Shown: piece by piece, positions 56,089 through 64,000 of the stretch
Layout of the letters: every line of letters begins with the position of its first letter
How positions within the stretch are numbered: position 1 is the first letter of the stretch
Source: Flavobacteriaceae bacterium
GTDB taxonomy: Bacteria; Bacteroidota; Bacteroidia; Flavobacteriales; Flavobacteriaceae
Reading direction: 5' to 3'
Length of the DNA: 64,000 nucleotides
Assembly (NCBI GenBank): GCA_031277535.1
Contig: JAITMD010000003.1
Coordinates: 1 to 64,000 of the forward strand
Notes under the pieces: model-generated
What the model was told of the DNA's origin: nothing
Database searches by the model: none
The model's input: only the letters and a program-made list of their open reading frames with translations
Translations under genes and position numbers: made by a program

Positions 56089-56820
56089 ATGAATTTAATC
56101 AAACTCGATGCCACGGCATCTACAAATACATATTTGAGAGACTTATGTAATACTTGTGTGCTTGATAATTTTACTGTTGTTGTAGCAGAAAATCAATTTG
56201 CAGGTAAGGGACAACGCGGTTCTCAATGGAGCTCAGAAGTAGGTAATAACCTAACATTTAGTGTGTTTGTAAAAGATTTTTTGCCAAGTGCAGCATTCGT
56301 TTTTGATTTGAATATTTTGGTTGTTTTAAGTATTTATCAAGCATTAAAAAATAATTTTAATCTGACATTTAATATCAAATGGCCAAATGACATATTGGCA
56401 GAAAATAAGAAGATTGGCGGTATTTTGATTGAAAATATGTTGAAAGCAGATGGCAGTGTACAATCAATTATAGGAGTTGGACTTAATGTCAATCAACAGA
56501 ATTTTGAATTTTTACCTCAAGGTAGTTCTTTAGCTAAATTGTGTGGGGAAAAAGTAGATAAAAATGCAGTATTAGAATTCATTTTAGAAGAAATGAAACA
56601 ACATCTTTCTGTTTTTAGTACAGAGAAGATGATTACTTATTGGCAAAATTATCGTTTAGCTTTATTTAGAAAAGACATGGTTTCTGCTTTTGAAGACACA
56701 GCAGGCAATCGTTTTTCGGGTATCATCAGATCAGTCACCGAATTGGGGATGCTACAAGTAGAGTTAGACGATCAGGAATTAAAAGAATTTGGACTGAAAG
56801 AAATAAAATTGCTTTATTAA
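56089..56820 (+). CDS. birA: Biotin-[acetyl-CoA-carboxylase] ligase
   Basis: A 243-aa enzyme that attaches biotin to the carboxyl-carrier protein. Core motifs: DATASTNTYLRDL (about residues 7-19), GKGQRGSQWSSEVGNNLTFS (about 42-61), and the lysine motif IKWPNDILAENKKIGGILIE. It lacks the N-terminal HTH of E. coli BirA, so it is a ligase only and not a repressor. Divergent from rsfS. Confidence 0.93.
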   Translation: MNLIKLDATASTNTYLRDLCNTCVLDNFTVVVAENQFAGKGQRGSQWSSEVGNNLTFSVFVKDFLPSAAFVFDLNILVVLSIYQALKNNFNLTFNIKWPNDILAENKKIGGILIENMLKADGSVQSIIGVGLNVNQQNFEFLPQGSSLAKLCGEKVDKNAVLEFILEEMKQHLSVFSTEKMITYWQNYRLALFRKDMVSAFEDTAGNRFSGIIRSVTELGMLQVELDDQELKEFGLKEIKLLY

Positions 56821-56869
56821 AACAAAAAGTAATTTTAAGAACTAAATGATACTTCTAAAGCGGGATGTT

Positions 56870-57010
56870 GCAACCTGTTCAGTAACCGCTATTTTCATTG
56901 TGTAAGCTATGGTAGCATAGTTACTAAAATAAGTTTCTGAACAATCGTTAGGTCATAGCAGTATCTTTTTACTGCTATAAAAATGATAGAGACCTCTATC
57001 ATTTTTTATT
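56870..57010 (+). ncRNA. Possible structured RNA or 3'-UTR, ending in a terminator
   Basis: Three consecutive helices can be drawn. TGTTCA (56876) pairs with TGAACA (56938), stacked on GTAAC (56882) with GTTAC (56920), leaving a 13-nt bulge. A 9-bp hairpin ATAGCAGTA/TACTGCTAT follows (56955-56978). Last is a 12-bp terminator stem followed by T6. This is more structure than a plain terminator needs. It may be an independent small RNA or the processed end of the birA transcript. It does not match 6S, SRP, tmRNA or a riboswitch that I can recognise. Confidence 0.35.
56980..57008 (+). terminator. Terminator hairpin downstream of birA
   Basis: Stem AAATGATAGA/TCTATCATTT with a 4-nt loop and six T; 160 bp after the birA stop codon. 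Confidence 0.8.
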
Positions 57011-57250
57011 TTAAATAGTTATGTTTTTGTGTAATCAAATGGAGTGTATCTTTTTAAAGATAAAAGAGCTTGTAGTTTTATAGTTTTTCATTTGTTCACT
57101 TACCTTATATTTTATAGTAAAAGCATTTCTTTTACTTCTTAAGCGTACTATATTTCTCGAAACAATGTTGTTTCAATTTTTTTCAATCTTATTTTAGGTC
57201 AATCACATCGTACAGTATTTTTCTACTTGTACAATAGTTTGATAGATGTT

Positions 57251-57356
57251 AGTACAAGTATAATGTAAGTATATTTGTACTATAGTGTAAGTATAAAAAA
57301 AGCGTATTAGTATACTTACACTATGCTTGCACTATACTTACACTATGCTTGCACTT
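57251..57356. repeat. 11-nt-period repeat element, copy 2
   Basis: Four direct 11-mers in A-B-A-B order: TACTTACACTA, TGCTTGCACTA, TACTTACACTA, TGCTTGCACTT (57313-57356). They are preceded by about four units in inverted orientation (57251-57295, ending TAGTGTAAGTA). The two arms form a perfect 14-bp stem at the centre (57282-57295 with 57311-57324). The design equals that of the element at 37071-37142, but the unit sequence differs. Confidence 0.75.
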
Positions 57357-57648
57357 GGTGGAATAAAGCGATTTAAAGAATATAGAAAGCTATTGGTTGC
57401 TAAACCAAATGAGAAGGATTGGCGTTAAACGTGTAAGAAATAAAGAGAGCACTAAATTGGGGGTAAATTTGAATAAGAAAGCTTGATAGGGTGGAAGTAG
57501 TCTCTTGTTTTTCTGCAACGGGTATCTATCGTATGCCGAAATAAAAAAGGTTTAATAGAAACGAATAGTATTTATAGACAGACTTCCTTTTGTTGGTACA
57601 GATTAAAGTACCATAGAATAGATATGTGGTACAAGTGATTGTGAAATG

Positions 57649-57674
57649 TCTTTACAACATCGGTGTTGTAAAGA
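57649..57674. repeat. Perfect 11-bp hairpin with a 4-nt loop
   Basis: TCTTTACAACA and TGTTGTAAAGA around the loop TCGG. No T-run follows, so it is not a classic terminator. It may be an RNA stem or a regulator site; unassigned. Confidence 0.5.
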
Positions 57675-57706
57675 TAGGGATATAAAGAATTGTTTTTAGC
57701 AAGTAT

Positions 57707-57746
57707 AAAAAAAACTCTCAATTCGTTTAGACTAATGAGAGTTTTT
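57707..57746 (-). terminator. Terminator after msrB
   Basis: Stem AAAAACTCTCA/TGAGAGTTTTT with a 15-nt loop. On the minus strand it is followed by a T-run; it lies 9 bases past the msrB stop codon. Confidence 0.8.
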
Positions 57747-57754
57747 TAGTTTTA

Positions 57755-58237
57755 TTATTTAGCAGGCTTGAATTTGATAGAAATAGAATTAATACAGTAT
57801 CTATCACCTGTTGTATCTACTGGTCCATCTGGAAACACATGTCCTAAATGACCATTGCAATTAGAACAAACAACCTCTGTTCTGATCATTCCATGTGTAG
57901 TATCTTTGATATACTTTACAGCTTCAGGAATAGCCTTATCAAAAGAAGGCCATCCACAATGAGAATCAAATTTGGTATCAGAGCTAAAGAGTTGTTGATC
58001 ACAAGCGGCACAATGAAAAGTACCTGTTAGATTAAAATCATTGTATTGTCCTGTAAAAGGGCGTTCTGTACCTTTTTGTCTTAATACATAATATTCCTCC
58101 GGACTAAGTATTTCTTTCCATTGGTCTTCTGTTGTGTTTTTATCTCTATTCATGGTTTTTATTGGAGTATAAGGTGGATTATTTTTACAACTAACAAAAA
58201 GGAGAATAAGACATAGCATGCTTATTAATTTTGTCAT
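57755..58237 (-). CDS. msrB: Lipoprotein peptide-methionine (R)-S-oxide reductase
   Basis: A 160-aa enzyme that repairs oxidised methionine (R form). It has a lipoprotein signal (lipobox LFVSC, residues 13-17), so it acts in the envelope. Zinc is held by CAAC (about residue 76) and CSNC (about 123). The catalytic cysteine lies in GDRYCINSISIKF (about 146-149), and HCGWPSFDKAI is the substrate-side block. Six bases after the alpha/beta-hydrolase gene, thus an operon. Confidence 0.94.
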   Translation of the reverse strand: MTKLISMLCLILLFVSCKNNPPYTPIKTMNRDKNTTEDQWKEILSPEEYYVLRQKGTERPFTGQYNDFNLTGTFHCAACDQQLFSSDTKFDSHCGWPSFDKAIPEAVKYIKDTTHGMIRTEVVCSNCNGHLGHVFPDGPVDTTGDRYCINSISIKFKPAK

Positions 58238-58243
58238 GTATTG

Positions 58244-59119
58244 TTATTCTTCGTTTACAAATTCCATAATGCGTTCAATTACCTTTTTGTCGCCTAATAT
58301 TTTTCTATGTCCAAGGCCTTTGGTAATCATTAATTGTGCATTTTTTGCTTCTTTTTTGATGTTATAAGCAGCTTTTACGTTTACATCCAAATCATCTTCG
58401 TCATGGATAATTAAAAGCGGAATATTTAATGACTTTACCGCATCGTGGACGCAGTAGCTTGCCATGGTTTGATTGAATTGCTTTTCAAAGCGCTCTTTTA
58501 TAATATTTCCAATAACAGGTTTAAGCTCTATTTGTTGTACAAAATCTGTTATTACATCTTCCACAACGTCGCCACTTCCTATGATTACAGCTCGTTTTGT
58601 TTTTAAACCATCTTTTAAAGCATTGATGGTTGTCATACCACCCAAAGAGTGACCTACAATTAAATCAAAAGGACCAAATTGCTTTTCTACTTCAAATGCA
58701 GTTGCAATAAACTCAGTCATATTTGTTTTTGTTTTAGGAGACTGTCCATGACCTGGAGCATCAAAACTAATAATGTTATACCCTTGACGCATAAGCATAG
58801 TTGCCACCGTAATTAATTGTGTTCCTCTGCCATTCCAACCGTGTATTAATAGAGCAGTTTTGTTTGCTGTTTTATTGGTCCCATATTGGTACACAATGAT
58901 ATCTTTTTTTAGAGAAGGAACAACTATCTTATTGATGATGCTTTTCTCTAACATCTCTTTTTCTCTTTTAGGAGGTGCAAATTTTATAGGAGTAACAAAC
59001 AAGTTTTGAGCATATTTTGCAGCAAGCTTGATTGAAAAAAATTGTAATGTTTTTCCAACAGCAATAATAGTTCGCGGGATTTGTAAGGATTGTTGCTGTT
59101 GTTTTTTATTCTTTTGCAT
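58244..59119 (-). CDS. Alpha/beta hydrolase
   Basis: An enzyme of about 291 aa. The nucleophile elbow is GHSLGG (about residues 137-142), the oxyanion region LIHGWNGRG (about 87-95), the acid near DDLDVNV, and the histidine in KGLGHRKIL (about 270). An alternative start 10 codons further up (59149) exists. The N-terminus is rich in Lys and Gln (QKNKKQQQQ), which is unlike a signal peptide. Substrate unknown. Upstream of, and probably co-transcribed with, msrB. Confidence 0.83.
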   Translation of the reverse strand: MQKNKKQQQQSLQIPRTIIAVGKTLQFFSIKLAAKYAQNLFVTPIKFAPPKREKEMLEKSIINKIVVPSLKKDIIVYQYGTNKTANKTALLIHGWNGRGTQLITVATMLMRQGYNIISFDAPGHGQSPKTKTNMTEFIATAFEVEKQFGPFDLIVGHSLGGMTTINALKDGLKTKRAVIIGSGDVVEDVITDFVQQIELKPVIGNIIKERFEKQFNQTMASYCVHDAVKSLNIPLLIIHDEDDLDVNVKAAYNIKKEAKNAQLMITKGLGHRKILGDKKVIERIMEFVNEE

Positions 59120-59236
59120 TTCTATTGATTGTTTGGTATAAAAGTACAAAATATTGATAAGGTAATGACTTAATATTATTTTGATAAAAGTTTTTTAGAA
59201 GACGATTTTCCTATTAATTTTGAGAAAAAAAGTAAA

Positions 59237-60049
59237 ATGAAAAAAATAATTTTCTCATTAAGTGCAATTTTGTTGTTAAGTGCTTGTAAAACAAATCCTT
59301 TTACAGGAAAAAACACAATGGCCTTGGTTTCTGATTCAGAGTTATTTCCATCATCTTTTCAACAATATGGGGAGTTTTTGAAAGAAAATAAAGTAATTAA
59401 AGGAACAAAAGATACACAACGTGTAGAAGAGGTAGGTAAAAAAATTAAAGCAGCAGCAGAATTATGGTTGTCGGCTAATGGATACAAAGACTATTTGAAA
59501 GATTATAAATGGGAGTATCACTTAGTAGATAATAATGAAGTAAATGCTTGGTGTATGCCAGGTGGAAAAATTGTATTCTTTACAGGTATCTTACCTTATT
59601 GTAAAGATGATGCTGGGATTGCAACAGTAATGGGGCACGAAGTTTCACATGCTTTGGCAAATCACGGGCAACAACGTATGAGTGCTGGTATGTTGCAACA
59701 AGTAGGGGCAGTAGCTTTGGATGCTGCAACGGCAAAATCAAGTGCAGGAACAAAACAGATGTTGGGAGCTGCTTATGGATTAGGTAGTCAATACGGTGTT
59801 ATGCTACCTTTTAGTAGAGCACATGAAACTGAAGCAGATAAAATAGGGTTGACTTTGATGGCTATTGCAGGATATAACCCAGAAGAAGCTGTAGCTTTTT
59901 GGTCACGTATGGCAGCGCGTTCAAATGATGCAGGTGGATCTGCATTTTTAAGTACGCACCCTTCTAACCAACAAAGAATTGCAGATTTGCAACGCTTGAT
60001 TCCTGAGGCTAAAGCAGAAGCTGCGAAATTTGGAGTGAAATTCAAATAA
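59237..60049 (+). CDS. M48-family lipoprotein zinc metallopeptidase
   Basis: A 270-aa protein with a lipoprotein signal (LSAILLLSAC) and the zinc site HEVSHALANH (about residues 135-144). The third ligand lies in ETEADKIGL (about 195-203). This architecture matches the periplasmic LoiP/YcaL-like peptidases that clear misfolded outer-membrane proteins; the function is taken from the family. A TAATTTTG -7 box is 15 bases upstream of the start codon, so transcripts would have very short leaders. Confidence 0.9.
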   Translation: MKKIIFSLSAILLLSACKTNPFTGKNTMALVSDSELFPSSFQQYGEFLKENKVIKGTKDTQRVEEVGKKIKAAAELWLSANGYKDYLKDYKWEYHLVDNNEVNAWCMPGGKIVFFTGILPYCKDDAGIATVMGHEVSHALANHGQQRMSAGMLQQVGAVALDAATAKSSAGTKQMLGAAYGLGSQYGVMLPFSRAHETEADKIGLTLMAIAGYNPEEAVAFWSRMAARSNDAGGSAFLSTHPSNQQRIADLQRLIPEAKAEAAKFGVKFK

Positions 60050-60072
60050 GAGAATAAATCATATACTACAAT

Positions 60073-60100
60073 AAAGACCTTTCAGATGAGAGGTCTTTTG
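60073..60100 (+). terminator. Terminator after the M48 peptidase
   Basis: Stem AAAGACCT/AGGTCTTT with a loop of 10 nt, followed by T-rich sequence. Confidence 0.7.
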
Positions 60101-60387
60101 TTTTTTTGTGCTGTTGTAAAGCTGTGATTTAAGAAGTTGCTTTTTGGGATTAATTATTATTCTATCTCATATGTTGAATTTAGTTAGATGTTTCTCTATG
60201 CAATTTATTGAAAAGATAGTTGCTTACAAGAGCAAGGATAGGGATAAAGTTTTTCAATTTTTAATAATAAGATAGAGGGTTTATAGATTATTAGTATTTT
60301 TGAATGCCTTTTGTTAAAAAGTATGTGGAAGATTAGTCTGGTTTGAATGTTTTGATAAGGAGCATAATTGATGACAACACAAAAAAT
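60101..60387. other. 287-bp gap before the Atg22-like MFS gene
   Basis: AT-rich, with no ORF or hairpin that stands out. Presumably the promoter region of the MFS gene. Confidence 0.4.
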
Positions 60388-61707
60388 ATGAAAACATTTA
60401 TTAAAGGAGATAAGAAACTTTTGAATGCTTGGGCATTCTATGACTGGGCTAATTCGGTATATGCTTTAGTTATTTCATCTTCTATATTTCCATTGTATTA
60501 CGGGGTTCTTTTTCGCGAATTAAAAATTGATAGTTTCGAATTATTCGGAACTATGATTAAAAGTGAATCGATTATTAGTTATGTCACAGCGCTTGGTTTT
60601 TTAATTGTAGCTGTTATATCTCCTTTTTTGTCAGGAATAGCGGATTATTTAGGAACTAAGAAATTCTTTCTAAAACTATTTTGTTTTATAGGCGCTATTT
60701 CTTGTATGCTGTTGTACTTTTTTAGTTTGGAGTACATGTATTTGAGTTTGCTTATTTATATGTTTGGGCTTATTGGTTTTTGGGGAAGCTTAGTGTTTTA
60801 TAATTCTTATTTGCCAGATATTGCTTTTGAAGACCAACAAGATAAGATTAGTGCGAAAGGATATGGTTTAGGTTATATAGGTAGTGTTATTTTGCTATTA
60901 ATTAATTTAGCGATGATAATGAATGCAGAAGCATTGGGGTTTGAGAATGAAATGAGTGCGATGCGTTTTTCTTTTATTTTAGTAGGTTTATGGTGGATTG
61001 GCTTTGGAATAAGAGCTTTTAGACGTTTGCCAGACTTAAAGAATGAGAAGAAGTTAACAAGCTCTGTATTCTTTAAAGGTTTTAGAGAATTGAAAAAAGT
61101 AAATGAACAGCTAAAAAATTATGTTCCTTTAAAGCGCTATTTAGTTGCTTTTTTCGTTTATAGTATGGCAGTACAAACAGTAATGATTATTGCTGCTTAT
61201 TTTGGAGAAAAAGAAATACAGTGGGCGAGTGATAGTGAGCGTTCAAGCGGATTGATTATAAGTATATTGTTAATTCAGTTAGTAGCTGTATTAGGCGCTT
61301 ATTTGACAGCACAATTGTCAAACAAAATTGGAAATATTTATGCGTTGTGTGTATTGAATGCTATTTGGGTATGTATTTGTATCTATGCTTATACGATTAG
61401 TAGTCCAAAAGAGTTTTATATTGCAGCAGCATTTGTAGGACTTGTGATGGGTGGAATACAATCATTGTCACGTTCTACCTATTCTAAAATGTTGCCTGTA
61501 ACGACAGATACGACTTCGTTTTTTAGTTTTTATGATGTGACTGAAAAGATAGGTATTGTATTTGGAATGTTGATTTATGGTTTAGTCAGTGACTTGACAG
61601 GTAAAATGCAAAATGCTATTTTATTTTTGGTCGTCTTTTTTGTTGTTGGGTTTATATTGCTATTGCGCGTTCCACAACAGAAGAAGACTAAAGCTGTATC
61701 TGAATAA
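60388..61707 (+). CDS. MFS transporter, UMF1/Atg22-like
   Basis: A 439-aa protein with about 12 transmembrane helices. The opening AWAFYDWANSVYALVISSSI (about residues 12-31) is the signature of the Atg22-like 'vacuole effluxer' group, whose yeast member exports amino acids. The start at 60388 is chosen over the ATG at 60343, since the extra 15 residues are polar and unlike the family. The bacterial substrate is unknown. Confidence 0.85.
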   Translation: MKTFIKGDKKLLNAWAFYDWANSVYALVISSSIFPLYYGVLFRELKIDSFELFGTMIKSESIISYVTALGFLIVAVISPFLSGIADYLGTKKFFLKLFCFIGAISCMLLYFFSLEYMYLSLLIYMFGLIGFWGSLVFYNSYLPDIAFEDQQDKISAKGYGLGYIGSVILLLINLAMIMNAEALGFENEMSAMRFSFILVGLWWIGFGIRAFRRLPDLKNEKKLTSSVFFKGFRELKKVNEQLKNYVPLKRYLVAFFVYSMAVQTVMIIAAYFGEKEIQWASDSERSSGLIISILLIQLVAVLGAYLTAQLSNKIGNIYALCVLNAIWVCICIYAYTISSPKEFYIAAAFVGLVMGGIQSLSRSTYSKMLPVTTDTTSFFSFYDVTEKIGIVFGMLIYGLVSDLTGKMQNAILFLVVFFVVGFILLLRVPQQKKTKAVSE

Positions 61708-61804
61708 CGATCAATCTATTTAAAGTAATAATAAATGTTAATTTTAATTTAATATTATGCAAAATAAATCTATATTTGAAAAAATTAAAAGACACCATAA
61801 TATC

Positions 61805-62848
61805 ATGAAAAGATTCTCAATCCTTATCCTTACTTGTTTTGTTGGACTACTTTCTGCAATGTTTACTTCTTGTGATAAAGAGGCAAATGATCCAGTGTTT
61901 GACAATAAAGAGTTAGTAGGGAAACCCGAATTTGTATTGACTTTAAAAGACTCAACTTACTTTAGAAATAATATTGTTGCGTATTTGGGGTCTAATAATC
62001 ACCTAACTATTCGAGTAGAAAGATTAGGGAAAGCACAAATCAAAGGACAAACAGGGTTAGATGACTTAATTATTGAATTGGCGACTTTCTCAAAGGCGAC
62101 TTTCCCTTTTACACAAGATGGTAAGAATAAAAATGTAAGTGATTACTTATTAAACTTTACTAATAATTTACCTGAAGTATATAGTACAATTAATACAAAA
62201 TCACCAAACAATGCACGTGCAGGTGTTTTTACACTAAGTGATATTAATAACTATGTAAATGTAATCAGTGGAAGTTTTGATTTTACATTACAACCTAATG
62301 CTACAAATACTAAAAATACTGAGCCAATTAGAGTTTCTGGATATTTTACAGATATTCCTTTTGTTCGCGAAGGAATGGATGGATCTAAAGAGTATATGTA
62401 TATGTTTGTAGATTCTGATTTGATGACTAACGTAAAACTTTCTGCAATGGATATTGTACCTGCAATACCAATAGGAGGATTAAATGTAGATACTCCAGTT
62501 GGAGGAGCTGATACTGAGAAAAAAATAAAAGTAAATGCACAAGGAAATACATATACAAAGTTTAACTTAGATATTATTTTCCCAGATAATATTGAACTGA
62601 AAACGAAACATGCGAAAGGATATGAGGTTAAGTATGTTTCTAGATATGGTGAAAAATATGACAATAGCCCAGCTAATTTATTAGATGGCTCATATTTGAG
62701 AATAGATAGAAAAGAGAATAAAGTAGTTAATGGAAAAAATGTACAAGAAATAGCTGGACGTTTTGAATTTCATTTAAAAAATAATTTAGGAACAGCAGAA
62801 TCGCAGATTTCACAAGGTGAGTTTGTCGTATATAAACCAATTAAATAA
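61805..62848 (+). CDS. Hypothetical lipoprotein
   Basis: A 347-aa protein with a lipoprotein signal (LILTCFVGLLSAMFTSC). The sequence after the cysteine (DKEANDPVF) is acidic, as in lipoproteins bound for the cell surface. The body is beta-rich, with a glycine/valine-rich stretch (about 225-240, IPIGGLNVDTPVGGADTE). I do not recognise a family. The frame opens at 61757, but the signal peptide fixes the start at 61805. Confidence 0.7.
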   Translation: MKRFSILILTCFVGLLSAMFTSCDKEANDPVFDNKELVGKPEFVLTLKDSTYFRNNIVAYLGSNNHLTIRVERLGKAQIKGQTGLDDLIIELATFSKATFPFTQDGKNKNVSDYLLNFTNNLPEVYSTINTKSPNNARAGVFTLSDINNYVNVISGSFDFTLQPNATNTKNTEPIRVSGYFTDIPFVREGMDGSKEYMYMFVDSDLMTNVKLSAMDIVPAIPIGGLNVDTPVGGADTEKKIKVNAQGNTYTKFNLDIIFPDNIELKTKHAKGYEVKYVSRYGEKYDNSPANLLDGSYLRIDRKENKVVNGKNVQEIAGRFEFHLKNNLGTAESQISQGEFVVYKPIK

Positions 62849-62890
62849 TAAATTATTATTTGATAAGTAAATAAAAGATCAAGCATATAT

Positions 62891-62927
62891 TTAAAAGTCC
62901 TTAGTTTCAATTTAAGGACTTTTTTTA
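62891..62927 (+). terminator. Terminator after the lipoprotein gene
   Basis: Stem AAAAGTCCTTA and complement, with an 8-nt loop and seven T. Confidence 0.85.
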
Positions 62928-63057
62928 TGGCATAAAGATTGACTTATTATATATATATAAATACTAAAAACATATTTTTTGTTGGTAATCAATGATTTAT
63001 GAGGGCTGGTGAAGGTTTGTATAAGTTGTGTGCTGACAGAATGACATAAAATATTAT

Positions 63058-64000
63058 ATGGCAAATCAAAAAATTATTTCGATAGACAGTTTGTCGGTTA
63101 GTGATATGATAGATTCTAATTCAGAGTTTATACCGTTATTATCTAATGAAGATGAAGAGGAAATGAATAAAGAGGAACTACCAACATCCTTACCAATTTT
63201 GCCTTTGCGCAATATGGTTTTGTTTCCAGGTGTAGTTATTCCAATTACAGCAGGCAGAGAAAAATCAATTGCATTAATAAAAGCGGCTAATAAAAAGGAT
63301 AAGTGTATTGGTGTAGTAGCGCAGTTGAATGAAGATGTGGAGGTACCTGGATTCAATGATATCTACCATGACGGAACTGTTGCGCGTATTATTAAAGTAT
63401 TGAAATTACCTGATGGAAACTTTACAGTGATTCTACAAGGTAAAAAGCGATTTGAATTAGTAGAACTAACTCAAGAAGAACCATATTTAATCGGTACTAT
63501 TCGCGAGAAAGTTGAAACAAAATGCGATGCAGATGATACAGAGTTTGCTACAGTAGTTGATGCGATTAAAGAAACTGCAATAGAAATTATTGACGAGAAT
63601 CCGAACATTCCTTCAGAGGCAAGTTTTGCTATAAAAAACATTGATAGTAATTCGTTTCTAATCAACTTTATTTCCTCAAATATGAATTTGAGTGTTGAGG
63701 AAAAACAGAGCTTATTGCGTATAAACGATATCAAAGCTCGTGCTTATGAAACATTGCGTTTAATGAATATTGAATTGCAACGTTTGGCCTTGCGCAATAC
63801 TATTCAAACAAGAGTACGTGTTGATTTAGATCAACAACAAAAAGAATATTTCTTACATCAACAGATGAAAACAATTCAAGAAGAATTGGGAGGAGTATCC
63901 AATGAAGAGGAGTTTGAGGAAATGCGCAAAAAAGCGTCAAAGAAAAAATGGACAAAAGAGGTTAGTGAGCGCTTTGAAAAAGAGTTGACTAAGTTTCAAC
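63058..64000 (+). CDS. lon: Lon protease, N-terminal part (runs off the window)
   Basis: The first 314 codons of the ATP-dependent protease Lon. After an acidic leader, PTSLPILPLRNMVLFPG (about residues 41-57) opens the LAN/PUA-like substrate-binding domain. It is followed by FNDIYHDGTVARIIKVLKL and then the helical region with DLDQQQKEYFLHQQMKTIQE (about 257-276), a strong Lon signature. The ATPase and Ser-Lys protease domains lie beyond 64000. Frame intact throughout. Confidence 0.95.
   Translation, partial: MANQKIISIDSLSVSDMIDSNSEFIPLLSNEDEEEMNKEELPTSLPILPLRNMVLFPGVVIPITAGREKSIALIKAANKKDKCIGVVAQLNEDVEVPGFNDIYHDGTVARIIKVLKLPDGNFTVILQGKKRFELVELTQEEPYLIGTIREKVETKCDADDTEFATVVDAIKETAIEIIDENPNIPSEASFAIKNIDSNSFLINFISSNMNLSVEEKQSLLRINDIKARAYETLRLMNIELQRLALRNTIQTRVRVDLDQQQKEYFLHQQMKTIQEELGGVSNEEEFEEMRKKASKKKWTKEVSERFEKELTKFQ

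Larger units (their letters stand above)
56821..57754. other. 934-bp gene-free region
   Basis: No convincing ORF on either strand. It holds a possible structured RNA with terminator (56870-57010), the second 11-nt repeat element (57251-57356), an 11-bp hairpin (57649-57674) and the msrB terminator (57707-57746). It is unusually long for this compact window, in which gaps are mostly below 200 bp. Confidence 0.6.

Noticed and set aside
62251..62664. 137-codon minus-strand frame opposite the 61805 lipoprotein
   Set aside because: The plus-strand gene has a clear lipoprotein signal, a start, and a terminator just after it; the antisense frame has none of these.

Overview
The window is a piece of chromosome from a low-GC member of the Bacteroidota, most likely the family Flavobacteriaceae; Myroides is my best guess at genus, but this rests on gene content and not on a search. 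The signs are: very AT-rich DNA with no Shine-Dalgarno tracts, promoters whose -7 box reads TAnnTTTG, many Cys-lipobox lipoproteins, a TonB-dependent receptor of the Bacteroidota type with a carboxypeptidase-regulatory-like N-terminal domain, lipoprotein forms of superoxide dismutase and MsrB, and a membrane TPR/AraC-type sensor regulator. No phage, insertion sequence, CRISPR array or tRNA was seen.

Layout. 1-98: the end of a 5S rRNA gene, so an rRNA operon lies just to the left. 0.2-9.4 kb: cardiolipin synthase, a TonB-dependent receptor, a LOG-family enzyme overlapping a Crp/Fnr regulator, a NYN-OST-HTH protein, a DinB-like protein and a lipoprotein M49 peptidase. 9.4-12.9 kb: an AraC regulator divergent from a CynX-type transporter, then a FrnE/DsbA-like protein. 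12.9-14.3 kb: a small zone of decay, with a lipoprotein gene that has lost its start codon and a fragment that looks like a YwqK-type repeat protein. 14.4-21.7 kb: sbcD and sbcC, separated by about 3 kb that holds a TPR-AraC sensor and a divergent lipoprotein. 22.9-25.1 kb: a TonB-like protein convergent with exbB-exbD. 25.2-26.4 kb: an MFS gene frameshifted at its fourth codon.

26.4-34.2 kb: a three-gene cluster on the minus strand coding for a YqiJ/NfeD-like membrane protein, a flotillin and a 1613-residue AAA+ ATPase of the DUF3686 'DNA repair ATPase' type. This is the strongest candidate for a poorly understood multi-component system. 34.4-44.4 kb: formate-THF ligase, PhnA-like, Nudix, SUKH-like, CD225/DUF2752, DUF4252 and a metal-siderophore or corrinoid-type uptake pair (binding protein plus permease) without an ATPase. 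44.6-50.4 kb: housekeeping genes (tgt, an LptF/G permease, an EamA transporter, accA, dnaB). 50.4-56.0 kb: a tight minus-strand run rsfS-ftsH-LUD-cdsA-psd-ACBP-sod that joins membrane-protein quality control with phospholipid synthesis. birA is divergent from it. 56.8-57.75 kb: a 934-bp gene-free stretch with a possible structured RNA and an 11-nt-period repeat. 57.75-64 kb: msrB, an alpha/beta hydrolase, an M48 lipoprotein peptidase, an Atg22/UMF1-like MFS, a lipoprotein and the start of lon.

The most unusual non-coding signal is a pair of intergenic elements (37.07-37.14 kb and 57.25-57.36 kb). They differ in sequence but share one design: four 11-nt units in A-B-A-B order, next to an inverted copy.
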